From: JAEYKI01 sp036679405
Lineage (GTDB): Bacteria > Bacillota > Clostridia > Christensenellales > Christensenellaceae
Length of the DNA stretch: 64,000 nucleotides
NCBI GenBank assembly: GCA_036679405.1
Contig: JAVBVZ010000005.1
Coordinates: 1 to 64,000, forward strand
Reading direction: 5' to 3'
Positions 16,900 to 26,892 of this stretch are shown here, piece by piece. The stretch's first letter is position 1. Every line of letters begins with the position of its first letter. Below the pieces are notes generated by a model. The model saw only the letters and a list, made by a program, of their open reading frames with translations, was not told where the DNA came from and searched no databases. The translations under genes and the position numbers were made by a program.

Positions 16900-18324
16900 T
16901 TATACTTTTTTTAACGTAAATGTGAACGTCGTTCCTTCTTCCTCTTTGGATTTCACCCAAATGTTCTGTCCATGTCCATCCAGAATTTTCTTCACAATAG
17001 AGAGCCCGAGCCCGGTACCTTCCTGCGTGCGGGTATGAGACTTGTCCGCCTTATAGAAGCGTTCAAAAACATAAGGGATGTCTTCTTCCGTAATACGCCC
17101 GCCGGAATTGTTCACATTAACAAAAACGCTGGCCGGCGACTCGCTGGTATAAATTCTAAGAAGGCCCCCGTGCGGCGTAAACTTCACGGCATTGTCAATC
17201 AAGTTCATCAGGACCTGCTTGATACGGTTTTCATCCGCCATCACATACTGTTTTTCATCTTTGATATCTACTTCAACTTCAATGTCCTTATCCGATATTT
17301 TGCTTTCAAAGGTAATCAGGCAACGCCGGATCAATTCATTGATATCTGTTTTTTTGATATTGAAATCAAGTTTTCCGGATTCGATCTGCGACAGGTCCAA
17401 AAGATCGTTGATCAGATAATTGAGCCGCTTGGTCTCATCTAAAACGATCCCAAGGTAATAATCCTGCTGATCCTTTTGTACCGTACCGTCCAATATGCCC
17501 TGCACCAATCCTTGCATGGAAGTAAGCGGAGACCGGAGTTCGTGCGACACGTTCGCCACAAAGCTCCGCCGCGTATTTTCATATTTTCCAAGGTCCTCGG
17601 CGACCGAATTAAAAGTTCGTGAAAGTTCGCCGATCTCATCCTCCGAATTAATATCCAGCCGAACGCCAAAATTGCCCCTCGCCAACTGCGCCGTTGCTTC
17701 GGTCACCTTCTTTAGGGGCTTTAAAATATTCTTTGCCAAAAAATAAAGAAGAACAATGGCTACAATCACAGCCACCAGTGCGGAAAAAACGATCCGTGTA
17801 TACATATTCACCATCGCACCGTTTAAATCGCTGAGCTTCTTATGTACCAAAACGGCGCCGATGGTATCCCCGTAAACAACGATCGGCATACCGACCGTTA
17901 AAACAGGCGTGTTAAAGGTATTATCGCTTTCGGTGGTCAGCTTGGCAATGTTTCCTTGTTGTATTTCGTCGAGCATGTCCGCATAATATTTTAAGATTTC
18001 ATCCTTGGTAATATTGGTTTCCCCCGCCGGGCCAACGGAAAGCCATACGTCTCCGTCGTTGTTCACCACCCATATCACATCGCCGTTATTTGCAGCCTGC
18101 TGTGACACCAGATTAATGAAATCCCCCAAAGAAATAATATTATAATAGTTATACGCTGCAATTGTGCTTACATCCTTGGCTACATCAATCATCTCGTTTT
18201 GCGCATTTTTTGTGTATTCGTCGCTGTAAGACTGAGATATCAAAAAGGCGGACGCAAGGGAGGATATAGTAATGATCACAATAAAGATGATCATCAATTT
18301 GGAAAAAACCGTTTTTCCCATCAT
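16900..18324 (-). CDS. Sensor histidine kinase
   Basis: A 474-residue membrane kinase. One span at about 8-30 and a second at 178-198 enclose an extracytoplasmic sensor region of some 145 residues. HAMP (200-250), HisKA with phospho-acceptor His261 (ANVSHELRSPL) and a HATPase domain with the usual N, G1 and G2 boxes (NLIDNAVKF, EGTGLGLSIV) follow. Its ATG overlaps the response-regulator stop by four bases. Beside htrA, the arrangement resembles CssRS-type secretion-stress systems, though orthology is not shown. Confidence 0.9.
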   Translation of the reverse strand: MMGKTVFSKLMIIFIVIITISSLASAFLISQSYSDEYTKNAQNEMIDVAKDVSTIAAYNYYNIISLGDFINLVSQQAANNGDVIWVVNNDGDVWLSVGPAGETNITKDEILKYYADMLDEIQQGNIAKLTTESDNTFNTPVLTVGMPIVVYGDTIGAVLVHKKLSDLNGAMVNMYTRIVFSALVAVIVAIVLLYFLAKNILKPLKKVTEATAQLARGNFGVRLDINSEDEIGELSRTFNSVAEDLGKYENTRRSFVANVSHELRSPLTSMQGLVQGILDGTVQKDQQDYYLGIVLDETKRLNYLINDLLDLSQIESGKLDFNIKKTDINELIRRCLITFESKISDKDIEVEVDIKDEKQYVMADENRIKQVLMNLIDNAVKFTPHGGLLRIYTSESPASVFVNVNNSGGRITEEDIPYVFERFYKADKSHTRTQEGTGLGLSIVKKILDGHGQNIWVKSKEEEGTTFTFTLKKV

Positions 18325-19001
18325 TTTACCTCGAATTTATACCCAACTCCCCAAACGGTCTTTATTTGCCAACCCGGTCCTTCGGGCAACTTTTCCCGCA
18401 GGCGCTTTATATGTACATCCACGGTGCGCGAATCTCCAAAATAATCAAAATCCCACACCTGCTCCAAAAGCTGTTCGCGGGTAAAAACCTTGTTTGGCCT
18501 TGTTGCCAAAAAATAAAGCAGTTCCATTTCCTTAGGCGGCAATTTTAATGTGTCTTCTTTATATACGACTTTATAATCGTCCATATCAATCGTCAGGTCG
18601 TCGTATGAAATCACGCGTTTTTCATCCGGTGCCGCATTGGTTCTGCGGATCACCGCCTTTACGCGCGCCATAAGTTCTTTCGGATCAAACGGTTTTACCA
18701 CATAGTCGTCCGCACCGATCTCCAGCGCCAGAACTTTATCAAAGGTATCTCCTTTTGCCGTGAGCATGATGACCGGAATATTGCTTTGTCTGCGGATCTC
18801 CTGCACGGCTTTTATCCCGTCCATTACCGGCATCATAATATCCATCAATATCAAATCATAGTTTTTGCGTCCGAATTCTTCCAGACATTCCGCCCCGTTC
18901 TGGGCGTCGGTCACTCCAAATCCCTCGTTTTGCAGATATAGGCGAACCATATCCCTGATATTTTTATCATCGTCCACTAAAAGTATGCTCTGTTTTTCCA
19001 T
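18321..19001 (-). CDS. OmpR-family response regulator
   Basis: A 226-residue regulator with receiver residues Asp11/Asp12, phospho-acceptor Asp54 (LMDIMMP) and the conserved lysine in MLTAKGD, then a winged-helix DNA-binding domain ending in VDVHIKRLREKL. AAAGGAG precedes the ATG. It is translationally coupled to the kinase. Its likely target is the direct repeat at 16881-16898 in front of htrA. Confidence 0.92.
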   Translation of the reverse strand: MEKQSILLVDDDKNIRDMVRLYLQNEGFGVTDAQNGAECLEEFGRKNYDLILMDIMMPVMDGIKAVQEIRRQSNIPVIMLTAKGDTFDKVLALEIGADDYVVKPFDPKELMARVKAVIRRTNAAPDEKRVISYDDLTIDMDDYKVVYKEDTLKLPPKEMELLYFLATRPNKVFTREQLLEQVWDFDYFGDSRTVDVHIKRLREKLPEGPGWQIKTVWGVGYKFEVK

Positions 19002-19055
19002 AGCACCATTCTCCTTTTTTAGAAAACTGGTTTTTACGTCAACCCGCCTGTATAT

Positions 19056-19490
19056 TTAAATAATTTTAATTTTGATTCCGTTCTTTTTCAGCAACGCCGC
19101 CGTCACGCCATCTCCCGCTTTGAGGGTTCCTGTAAATGTACCGTCATAGATCTCGCCTGCGCCGCAAGAAGGGCTCTTTGCTTTTAAATATACCATATCG
19201 GCGCCCTGCATTTGTAAATATTCTAAAAACTTTTGTGCCCCCAAAATAAACGCCTGCGTGCAGTCTACGCCTTTTTTATCCAGAATACGCGCTTTTCCTG
19301 CCAGTACATCGTGCCCGTCTCCCCCTACAATCTCACAGGGATCCCTCGGACTTAAAAGTCCGCCCATCATTTCCGGACAGGCGATCTTTGCCTTTCCTTT
19401 TTTTACCAGGCAAACGCAAGATGCATCCGGCACGGAACGTCCGTCATACCGGCAGGATGCGCCCGCCAGGCACGAACTGATAATCACCAT
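19056..19490 (-). CDS. DUF523 family protein
   Basis: A 144-residue protein starting VIISSCLAGASCRYDG, with a CPE motif near residue 39 and KSPSCG near 105. These conserved cysteine motifs define DUF523, a widespread family without assigned function; the cysteines could hold a metal or act in redox. It lies 33 bases downstream of mutS2 in the same direction. Confidence 0.85.
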   Translation of the reverse strand: MVIISSCLAGASCRYDGRSVPDASCVCLVKKGKAKIACPEMMGGLLSPRDPCEIVGGDGHDVLAGKARILDKKGVDCTQAFILGAQKFLEYLQMQGADMVYLKAKSPSCGAGEIYDGTFTGTLKAGDGVTAALLKKNGIKIKII

Positions 19491-19523
19491 AAAATTCCTC
19501 CTTTTCGGCCGGCTTTCAAGGAC

Positions 19524-21878
19524 TCACTTCAATGTCACAACGGTTACGCCATCCCCGCCTTCGCCGTATACGCCGCTGCGGAAACTCTTTACATGCGGAT
19601 GGCTCCTTAAATATCCCCGCACCCCGTTTTTCAGCACCCCTGTGCCCCGGCCGTGAATCACCGTTACCTCGGACAGGCCGGACAAAAATGCGTCGTCCAA
19701 ATATTTATCCAACAGAAGCTGTGCGTCATCCACCGCCTGCCCATGCAAATCAATGGAGAGCCCTACGCTGCGCTGTGCAAGATTAACGCTGGATGTACGC
19801 TGGTGTTTTTTCTCGGGACGCTTTTCAGGCGCTTCCAAATCAGAGATATGAATGTCTATTTTCATAATCCCCGCCTGTACTTTAACCTGCCCTTTTGAAT
19901 TGGGCAGGGCAATCACCGTTCCGTCCGCATCCATGCTGATAATATGAACGCTGTCTCCCAGCCGCAGATCGGCGGGCGCCAGTTTTGCACCCTTGCGGCG
20001 GTTTTTTTTAAGTGAAGTTTCCAGCACTTCTTTTCTGGAATCCAGGGTCCTGCGTATCTTCTGCGTTTCACGGGTCCTGCCCGATTCATCCATTTTTTTG
20101 AGTTTCTTGGCTGCGCCGATCATTGCTTCCGTTTCTTCTTTGGCCTCGTTTATGATCTCCAAAGCTTTGCTGCGCGCGTCTTCAAGAACCTTATTGTATT
20201 TTTCCTCCTGGGTACGCTCGCGCGCCATCGCATCATTTTTGATCTGTGCAGCCTCATCCATCATTACCTTGGCGCGCATCAGATCGCTTTGCGCCTTCTG
20301 GCGGGTATTTTCCGCTCCGGCCAACAGTTCATTGAGCGCGGTATGTTCACTGGATAAAAATTCCTGCGCGGCACCCAAGACCTTTTTGGGTAATCCAAGC
20401 CGTTTTGCAATCAGCATGGCATTGCTCTGCCCCGCTACTCCGATAAGCAGCCGGTATGTCGGCCGGAGAGCCACCGGATCAAATTCCATGCTGGCGTTTT
20501 CAAACCCGGCCGTCCGCATAGCAAAAGCCTTAAGTTCGCTGTAATGCGTAGTCGCAAGAATCGTCGCTCCCTGCCCTAAAAGTGCGGTCAAAACCGCCAT
20601 CGCAATGGCGCCGCCTTCCTGGGGCTCCGTTCCCGCACCTACTTCATCCAAAAGCACCAAAGATTTTTTTCCCGCATGCCTTAAAATATAAATAATGTTT
20701 TTCATATGGGAAGAAAAGGTGGAGAGCGACTGTTCAATGCTCTGTTCATCCCCTATATCTGCAAAAACGCCGTCAAAAACCGGCATACGGACACCAAACC
20801 GCGCGGGCAGATACAGGCCGGACTGCGCCATCAGCGCAAACAGCCCAACCATCTTCAGCGTAACCGTCTTTCCGCCTGTATTCGGGCCGGTAATCATCAG
20901 TGAATGGACCTGGTCATCCGTAGAAATAGAAAGCGGGATTACCTGTCCGGCAGGAATAAGAGGATGCCTGCCGTCGCTTATATGAATCCCGTGATCTCCG
21001 CCAAACGTAACCGGAGCCGCCTTCATGGAAAGCCCCAGCGACGCTTTTGCGAACACCAGATCAAGATAGGCAAGCAACGATACATCTGCCTCAATATCAT
21101 GAATATACGGCCTCACCCCGTCCGAAAGCCTGGCCAGAATGCGTGCCACCTCCTCCGTTTCCCTGGACATAAGCTCACTGATCCGGTTATTGGCGTCCAC
21201 AACGCTCATGGGTTCAACAAACAGTGTTGCGCCGCTTGCGCTCTGCGCATGTACAATACCGGGCAAGGCCCCTTTATGTTCGGCTTTTACCGGCACCACA
21301 TAACGTCCGTTGCGCTGGGTAACAATACTGTCCTGAAGCTGTTTGGAGAGCGCGCCGCTTTTAATGATCGTCTGAAGGCGACTCCTTATGAATTCATTTT
21401 CCTGTTTTATTTTTTTTCGGATCCGAAAAAGTTCGTCGGACGCCGTATCCGCCAGTTCATTTTCCCCAATTACACACTCATCAATTTCGCGCATGATATG
21501 TTCTTCGCAAAACAGTTTTTCGGCCATAGCGGCAAGATATCTTTCCGTTTCCCCGGCCAGTGCTTTTTTTGTACGCCGGGCCGCTTTGAAAACCGTATTC
21601 ACCCGCAGCAGTTCCGTGCAGTTCAAAGACGCGCCCGTCGCCAACCGCTTTAGCTCTCCTGCAGGCTCGTCAAAAGAAGACACGGGATACGCCGTCTTTC
21701 GTACCAGCAACGTTTCCGCTTCTTTGGTTTCATCCATCAGCCTTTGGGCTTCTTCCGGCCGGTCGGTCGGCATAAGGGCTTCGGCAAGATGTTTTCCCGA
21801 CGCCGATACCGTTTTTTCTCCCAGCATGTCGAGTATTGCGTCATATTCCAATGTCTGAGCTGTTTTTCTGCTGATCAA
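19524..21878 (-). CDS. mutS2: MutS2 / RqcU ATPase with Smr endonuclease domain
   Basis: A 784-residue protein: a MutS-like core and clamp, an ABC-type ATPase with Walker A GPNTGGKTVTLK and Walker B SLVLLDEVGAGTEP, a long charged coiled coil, a KOW-like segment, and a C-terminal Smr domain with DLHG and HGRGTG. Family members act on collided ribosomes (RqcU in Bacillus) and suppress recombination, and do not do mismatch repair. The length is normal. It follows the U32 gene by four bases. Confidence 0.93.
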   Translation of the reverse strand: MISRKTAQTLEYDAILDMLGEKTVSASGKHLAEALMPTDRPEEAQRLMDETKEAETLLVRKTAYPVSSFDEPAGELKRLATGASLNCTELLRVNTVFKAARRTKKALAGETERYLAAMAEKLFCEEHIMREIDECVIGENELADTASDELFRIRKKIKQENEFIRSRLQTIIKSGALSKQLQDSIVTQRNGRYVVPVKAEHKGALPGIVHAQSASGATLFVEPMSVVDANNRISELMSRETEEVARILARLSDGVRPYIHDIEADVSLLAYLDLVFAKASLGLSMKAAPVTFGGDHGIHISDGRHPLIPAGQVIPLSISTDDQVHSLMITGPNTGGKTVTLKMVGLFALMAQSGLYLPARFGVRMPVFDGVFADIGDEQSIEQSLSTFSSHMKNIIYILRHAGKKSLVLLDEVGAGTEPQEGGAIAMAVLTALLGQGATILATTHYSELKAFAMRTAGFENASMEFDPVALRPTYRLLIGVAGQSNAMLIAKRLGLPKKVLGAAQEFLSSEHTALNELLAGAENTRQKAQSDLMRAKVMMDEAAQIKNDAMARERTQEEKYNKVLEDARSKALEIINEAKEETEAMIGAAKKLKKMDESGRTRETQKIRRTLDSRKEVLETSLKKNRRKGAKLAPADLRLGDSVHIISMDADGTVIALPNSKGQVKVQAGIMKIDIHISDLEAPEKRPEKKHQRTSSVNLAQRSVGLSIDLHGQAVDDAQLLLDKYLDDAFLSGLSEVTVIHGRGTGVLKNGVRGYLRSHPHVKSFRSGVYGEGGDGVTVVTLK

Positions 21879-21882
21879 CGTT

Positions 21883-23961
21883 TTATACTCCTCTTCTTAA
21901 ATGGCCCTGCGTCGTATCCCGGTACCCCGTATGAACGGCATCCCCTTCGCGCACTGCGCGTACATATTCGGACACAATAGCTGTGTCCGAATCCGTTTCC
22001 AGAATTAAACGGACAGCATCCACGCCCTCCCGGATAGGCGTAATATCCCTCATGACCAGCAATACGGGGTTTAATACAACCTGCATTTCATAAGAGACTT
22101 TTCTTTTTTGAATACCGTATGTATACCCCCGCCGGTCGGTCATCGTCTGCGCATCCAAAGGATGTGCCAGCCACATCAAAGGCAGATACCCATATGCAAC
22201 TATTTCCGCGGGAAGCACGCTCCCCACACGGTTGATATCATTTTTGTTCAGTTCCGCACTCAGACAGACGCCTGTAAAACCAATATTTTCAAAAGCAGTT
22301 GCCGTCTGCCGGTTTGCAATGTTGCAGGTATAGTCTGCCACTACTTCTCTGAAATACTTTTTCAGAACGGAAACCTGGGAAAAATTCCCGGCCAGAGAAC
22401 CCGCAAAGGCTCCGTGCGCTTCTTTCAAAAGCGAATCAATCCGACGCATATCTTTCTCACGCAAAAACGGCGGAAGTGCAATATAAGGCCTGACGCCTGT
22501 TTCCGTTTCGATTTTGGCGGCCTGCGCCAGTGTTTTTTCATTGATTGTTTCGGGCGCATAATATATGCGCTCCGCGCCCCTGCGCAGGCTTTCAACTGCC
22601 AGACGGGCCGATCCGCACTGCACAAAGACCCGACCGAGCCGGTGACTGCCCGCATCAGCGGATAAAGAAACGCACGGGGGGCAGGTGCGCGCATGGTAAG
22701 ATTTTAAAAACTCCCCCTCCAAAGCACTCAAAGCCGCTTTTCGCAGCGCATTCAATTTTGCCACGCTGATAAAAGGAGCCCCTTTGATTGTTACTTCCGT
22801 TTTTTCCATTATAAACGGTGTTCCGCCGGTCTTCTTTACAGAATGCAGAACAATTTCCTCTTCCAAAGGTTTTTGCGCCTGCGGCAGTTTTTCTTCTCCA
22901 GCCACCTCTGCGTCAAACCCGTTTGCACACACGCCCATCCGCGCAGGCTGGCCTTCTTCCAGGTAAACCCATGATTCCGCCTTATAAAAAGGCTTTTCTT
23001 CCGGCAGCTTTCCGTATCCTTCCGGACGTTTTTTGTCTATATTCCGGTTTCCAGGACGGTCAATAGCGGTCACTGCCGTTCCGCCGGTCAGATAATCGCT
23101 GGTAAAAGTGCGGTTATAGTATTCTTTTAAACGCTCAAGGCTTCCTTCCGGCAGCCCTTCACCGCTCATAAAGGCGTCCAGTATCCTGCGGTATTCATAC
23201 ACAACGCCGCCCACATACCGGCTGTTTTTCATTCTTCCTTCTATTTTAAAACTTGAGACGCCAAAGGCTATCAGTTGCCCCAGATGTTCCGCCGCACACA
23301 GGTCGGCCATACTCAGGTAATACGCATCCGTGCCGCCCACCCTATATTCCAGGCGGCATGGCTGCGCGCACTTCCCGCGGTTGCCGCTGCGTTGTCCTAT
23401 AAAAGAGGAAAGCAGACACAGCCCCGAAACCCCTGAGCAAAGCGCGCCGTGTACAAAGACTTCCGTTTCAATGCCGCTGTCCGTAATGTCGCGTATTTCC
23501 GAAAGATTCAGTTCACGGGCCAGGACCACTCTTTTAAACCCCATATCGCCGGCTAACCGCGCTCCGGCTGAATTATGAATACACATTTGGGTACTGGCAT
23601 GCAAAGGGATATCCGGGCAACATTTTTGAACCAGATCCGCAAGGCCGGCATCCGCAACGATCAGTGCGTCCACGCCCGCCAAATAAGCCTCTCTCACTTC
23701 CCGCACACCTCTTTGGAGCTCTTCTTCCAGTATCATGGTGTTCAGCGTCAGGTAAAGCCGTGCGCCCCGCAAATGACAATAATCCACCGCCTTGCGGATT
23801 TCTTCCGAATCAAAATTGTCCGCATAAGCCCGCGCATTAAACATTTTTGAGCCAATATACACCGCATCCGCTCCATTTTGAACCGCTGCGCGCAGGGCGT
23901 CCATCCCGCCCGCCGGCGCCAATAATTCCGGTTTTTTTATATTTCTAAAATCTTTCCGCAT
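21883..23961 (-). CDS. Peptidase U32 / RlhA-type protein with DUF3656 domain
   Basis: A 692-residue protein starting MRKDFRNIKKPELLAPAGG, a TIM-barrel U32 domain with the signature VFVHGALC...GLC followed by NRGKCAQPCR, whose cysteines in relatives bind iron-sulfur. A middle DUF3656 domain and a C-terminal extension follow. Long U32 proteins of this layout include RlhA, which hydroxylates C2501 of 23S rRNA using prephenate-derived chemistry. The open frame extends upstream to a TTG, but the ATG at 23961 matches the family start. The exact rRNA role is inferred from family. Confidence 0.85.
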   Translation of the reverse strand: MRKDFRNIKKPELLAPAGGMDALRAAVQNGADAVYIGSKMFNARAYADNFDSEEIRKAVDYCHLRGARLYLTLNTMILEEELQRGVREVREAYLAGVDALIVADAGLADLVQKCCPDIPLHASTQMCIHNSAGARLAGDMGFKRVVLARELNLSEIRDITDSGIETEVFVHGALCSGVSGLCLLSSFIGQRSGNRGKCAQPCRLEYRVGGTDAYYLSMADLCAAEHLGQLIAFGVSSFKIEGRMKNSRYVGGVVYEYRRILDAFMSGEGLPEGSLERLKEYYNRTFTSDYLTGGTAVTAIDRPGNRNIDKKRPEGYGKLPEEKPFYKAESWVYLEEGQPARMGVCANGFDAEVAGEEKLPQAQKPLEEEIVLHSVKKTGGTPFIMEKTEVTIKGAPFISVAKLNALRKAALSALEGEFLKSYHARTCPPCVSLSADAGSHRLGRVFVQCGSARLAVESLRRGAERIYYAPETINEKTLAQAAKIETETGVRPYIALPPFLREKDMRRIDSLLKEAHGAFAGSLAGNFSQVSVLKKYFREVVADYTCNIANRQTATAFENIGFTGVCLSAELNKNDINRVGSVLPAEIVAYGYLPLMWLAHPLDAQTMTDRRGYTYGIQKRKVSYEMQVVLNPVLLVMRDITPIREGVDAVRLILETDSDTAIVSEYVRAVREGDAVHTGYRDTTQGHLRRGV

Positions 23962-24035
23962 GATTGCAAAAGTCTCTCCCGGCCGCAAAGGGCATCCATC
24001 ACTCTTAAAAATCCTGCGATTTTTCAAGAATCCCT

Positions 24036-24068
24036 AAAAAAAAGGCAGCTTAACACTGTAAGCTGCCT
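24036..24068 (-). terminator. Terminator after zapA
   Basis: A 10-bp perfect stem (AGGCAGCTTA with its complement, six-base loop) is followed on the minus strand by a run of eight Ts. It separates zapA from the U32-mutS2 unit. Confidence 0.85.
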
Positions 24069-24085
24069 GCATTCATTTTATAATC

Positions 24086-24385
24086 TCATCTGAATTTAGA
24101 AACGTTGACCTGCGGTTTCATGGTCGTCCGTTCTTTTTTGACACATTCAAGCTCTTTTTTCAGCTCGGTCAATTCGTCTTTGGCTTTGATGTAATCGTCG
24201 GCAACGTTGATTGCCGTCAAAACTGCAAGCAGCGTGTTATTCAGTTGCTCGTTTCCCTTTTTGAGTTCGCTCATTTTCTGGTTAACACACAACGCTACCC
24301 GGTGTATATACTCTGCACTTTCACAGCCTGCAATCGTATATTCCTTGCCGCCGATATTCACAATTGTTTTTACCTTATCCACCAT
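24086..24385 (-). CDS. zapA: Cell division protein ZapA
   Basis: A 99-residue protein that binds and bundles FtsZ filaments at mid-cell. The N-terminal beta-rich head (VKTIVNIGGKEYTIAGCESAE) and the following coiled-coil helices are diagnostic of ZapA. It has its own promoter and terminator. ZapA upstream of U32/MutS2 genes is a common Bacillota order. Confidence 0.9.
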   Translation of the reverse strand: MVDKVKTIVNIGGKEYTIAGCESAEYIHRVALCVNQKMSELKKGNEQLNNTLLAVLTAINVADDYIKAKDELTELKKELECVKKERTTMKPQVNVSKFR

Positions 24386-24413
24386 TTCCCACCACCAATT
24401 GCTTATTTATTAT

Positions 24414-24442
24414 ATTATACATTTAAATATTAGTTTTCTCAA
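24414..24442 (-). promoter_or_regulatory. zapA promoter
   Basis: On the minus strand TTGAGA (24437-24442) and TATAAT (24414-24419) are spaced by 17 bases, about 30 bases before the zapA ATG. Confidence 0.6.
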
Positions 24443-24499
24443 TGGTTTTTTGGCTTTTCAAAGCAAAAACAGCGGGTTTTTAAACCTTTTTTACAGAAC

Positions 24500-26875
24500 C
24501 TAACGCAGCTTTGCGTCAAACTCTCTTTCCAGAATGCGTAAAATCTTTTCCATAATGGAATTGGTCTCTTCATCCGTCATGGTTTTGTCCGCCGCGCGGA
24601 ATTTAAGTCCGAAGGCCAGGCTCTTTTTTCCCTCTCCAAGTTTGCCGTCCCGGTAAACATCAAACAACCGGACGCTTTCCAGACGCTTTGTCCCCGCCTT
24701 TTTGATAGAAGCAAGCACATCGCCTGCGCCCGCGTCCTCGTCGACCACGACCGCCAAATCTCGCTCTACCGCAGGGAAGCGTGGCAGTTCGGTATATTTG
24801 AAGGCCGGCTTCTTGTTTTTAATCAGCAAATCAATTCTGATTTGTGCAACTATGGTTTTTGAAGGAATGTCAAAATTGTCACAAACATCGGGATGCACTT
24901 CGCCCATTTCACCCACCAGCTCACCGCCTACGCGGATCTCGGCGCAAATTCCCGGATGATAATACGGGCGATCGGTACGCGCAAAAGACGCTTCCGCCGA
25001 ACACAAAAGAGAAGAAAGGTTTTCAACGCAACCCTTCAATCCAAAGAAATCTGCGCCGCTCCCCGACTGTCCGATACATATCATTGGGTATTCATCCGGA
25101 AGATCTTCGCCTTCTTTTGGAATATAAACACGTCCCGCTTCAATCAGCCTAAGACGGTCGTTTTTTTTGCTTAAATTGACGGATATCGTTTGCAGCATAT
25201 CCGCAATCATGTTGGTGCGCATATATGCGGTATCATCCCCCAACGGGTTAATGATCCGGACCGAAGAAGGCATTTCAATCAAAAGTTTTTTATAATCTGC
25301 TTCTCCGGCAAAAGAATACGTCACACACTCGTTATACCCTACGCCCGCCATATATTCTTTTATCTTATCCGTCGCCCGCTCGGTTTCGGATATTCCGCCG
25401 CTTTGCATTGCGCATCTCATGGGCGCAGCCTCTATATTATCATATCCAAACATTCGTGCAACTTCTTCCGCAATATCCGCACCGCCGGCAACGTCCTGCC
25501 TGAAAAGCGGTATACTGCAAAGAAGGTCGCCCCCCCGCACCTCGGTCCTAACAGATACTTTTTCAAGATATTCTTTCATCTGCTCTGCCTGAAGCGAAGT
25601 CCCGAGCAGCGCATTGACTTTTGCAGCTGTTGTTTTTACGGTTTTGGGCGTTAAATCTTCAGATAAAATATCAATTTCTCCCTGCGCAATTATGCCTGCA
25701 CCCAACTGCTGCACCAAAGTAAGCGCCCTATCCATCGCAAACTTGGTTGTCGCCGCATCGATCCCTTTTGAAAAGCGATACCCGGATTCAGTGGACATGC
25801 CCAGCGCTCGCATGGTCTGGCGGACGTTTCCGTACATGAATTTTGCCGCTTCAAAAACGACGGTAGCCGTTGTCTCTTTGATTTCCGAATTTTCGCCGCC
25901 CATGATCCCCGCAAGGCCGATTGGGCCCTGCTCATCACAGATAAGAAGCATGCTTTCCGTAAACACGCGCTCTTTTCCATCCAGGGTAACCATTTTTTCT
26001 CCGTCTTTTGCCCGCCGGACAATAATGCGTCCTCCCCGGATATCCGACGCATCAAAAGCGTGCATCGGCTGGCCGGTCTCCAGCATCACAAAGTTCGTGA
26101 TGTCCACAATATTGCTGATTGGCCGGATCCCCGCTTCTTTCAGCCTTTGCTGCATCCAGGCAGGCGAAGGTCCTATTTTTACGTCCACCACCGCACGCGC
26201 GATATAACGGCTGCAAAGATCCTGATCGTCCACCTGGACGCTTACAATATCATGAATGTTGTTTTTCCCTTCTTTATATTCGGTTTCAGGGAGTGTCAGC
26301 GGTGCGTCCAGCGCCGCAGCAGCTTCCCGCGCAATCCCAATAACCGAAAGGCAATCCGGCCGGTTCGCACCTACCTCAAAGTCGATCACGCTTCCTGAAA
26401 GACTAAGGTGTGTCCGGATATCTTCTCCCGGTTCAGGCTCATCTTTCAAAATCAGGATTCCATGCGTTTCTGCTCCCGGATAATCACTTTCCTTGAGTTC
26501 CAACTCCTCGCCCGAGCAAAGCATGCCTTCCGAAGCGATTCCCCGCAGCTTTCCTTTTTTAATCACCTGTCCGGTAGGAAGCACGCCGCCATGCATGACC
26601 ACCGGCACATACGCGCCGACAAACACGTTGTCCGCACCGGTAACGATCGTCAGCGTTCCGTGTCGTCCCGCATCCACCTTACAGACAAGGAGCGAATCCG
26701 CATTCGGATGTTTACTTATTTCCGTGATCTTTCCCACGGCTACATTTTTTATATTCTCACCTAAGCGGATAATGCCTTCCACACCGTTGCCCGTCATAAT
26801 CATCTTTTGGGCCACCGTATCAACATCCGCATCTGTTTTTACATAATCCTGAATCCATCTTAAGGGTGCAAGCAT
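24500..26875 (-). CDS. pheT: Phenylalanyl-tRNA synthetase beta subunit
   Basis: A 791-residue subunit with the full bacterial layout: an EMAP-like tRNA-binding domain (about 40-150), B3/B4 editing domain (about 210-380), B5 domain, catalytic-like core, and C-terminal anticodon-binding FDX-ACB domain (about 695-790). It forms the alpha2-beta2 enzyme with PheS. It lies 17 bases after pheS. No T-box element was seen in the upstream region of this operon. Confidence 0.96.
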   Translation of the reverse strand: MLAPLRWIQDYVKTDADVDTVAQKMIMTGNGVEGIIRLGENIKNVAVGKITEISKHPNADSLLVCKVDAGRHGTLTIVTGADNVFVGAYVPVVMHGGVLPTGQVIKKGKLRGIASEGMLCSGEELELKESDYPGAETHGILILKDEPEPGEDIRTHLSLSGSVIDFEVGANRPDCLSVIGIAREAAAALDAPLTLPETEYKEGKNNIHDIVSVQVDDQDLCSRYIARAVVDVKIGPSPAWMQQRLKEAGIRPISNIVDITNFVMLETGQPMHAFDASDIRGGRIIVRRAKDGEKMVTLDGKERVFTESMLLICDEQGPIGLAGIMGGENSEIKETTATVVFEAAKFMYGNVRQTMRALGMSTESGYRFSKGIDAATTKFAMDRALTLVQQLGAGIIAQGEIDILSEDLTPKTVKTTAAKVNALLGTSLQAEQMKEYLEKVSVRTEVRGGDLLCSIPLFRQDVAGGADIAEEVARMFGYDNIEAAPMRCAMQSGGISETERATDKIKEYMAGVGYNECVTYSFAGEADYKKLLIEMPSSVRIINPLGDDTAYMRTNMIADMLQTISVNLSKKNDRLRLIEAGRVYIPKEGEDLPDEYPMICIGQSGSGADFFGLKGCVENLSSLLCSAEASFARTDRPYYHPGICAEIRVGGELVGEMGEVHPDVCDNFDIPSKTIVAQIRIDLLIKNKKPAFKYTELPRFPAVERDLAVVVDEDAGAGDVLASIKKAGTKRLESVRLFDVYRDGKLGEGKKSLAFGLKFRAADKTMTDEETNSIMEKILRILEREFDAKLR

Positions 26876-26892
26876 AGTTCCTCTCCTATTCC

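Noticed and set aside
20904..21653. 249-codon plus-strand frame inside mutS2
   Set aside because: Antisense to a full-length MutS2 with intact motifs; composition is that of a shadow frame.
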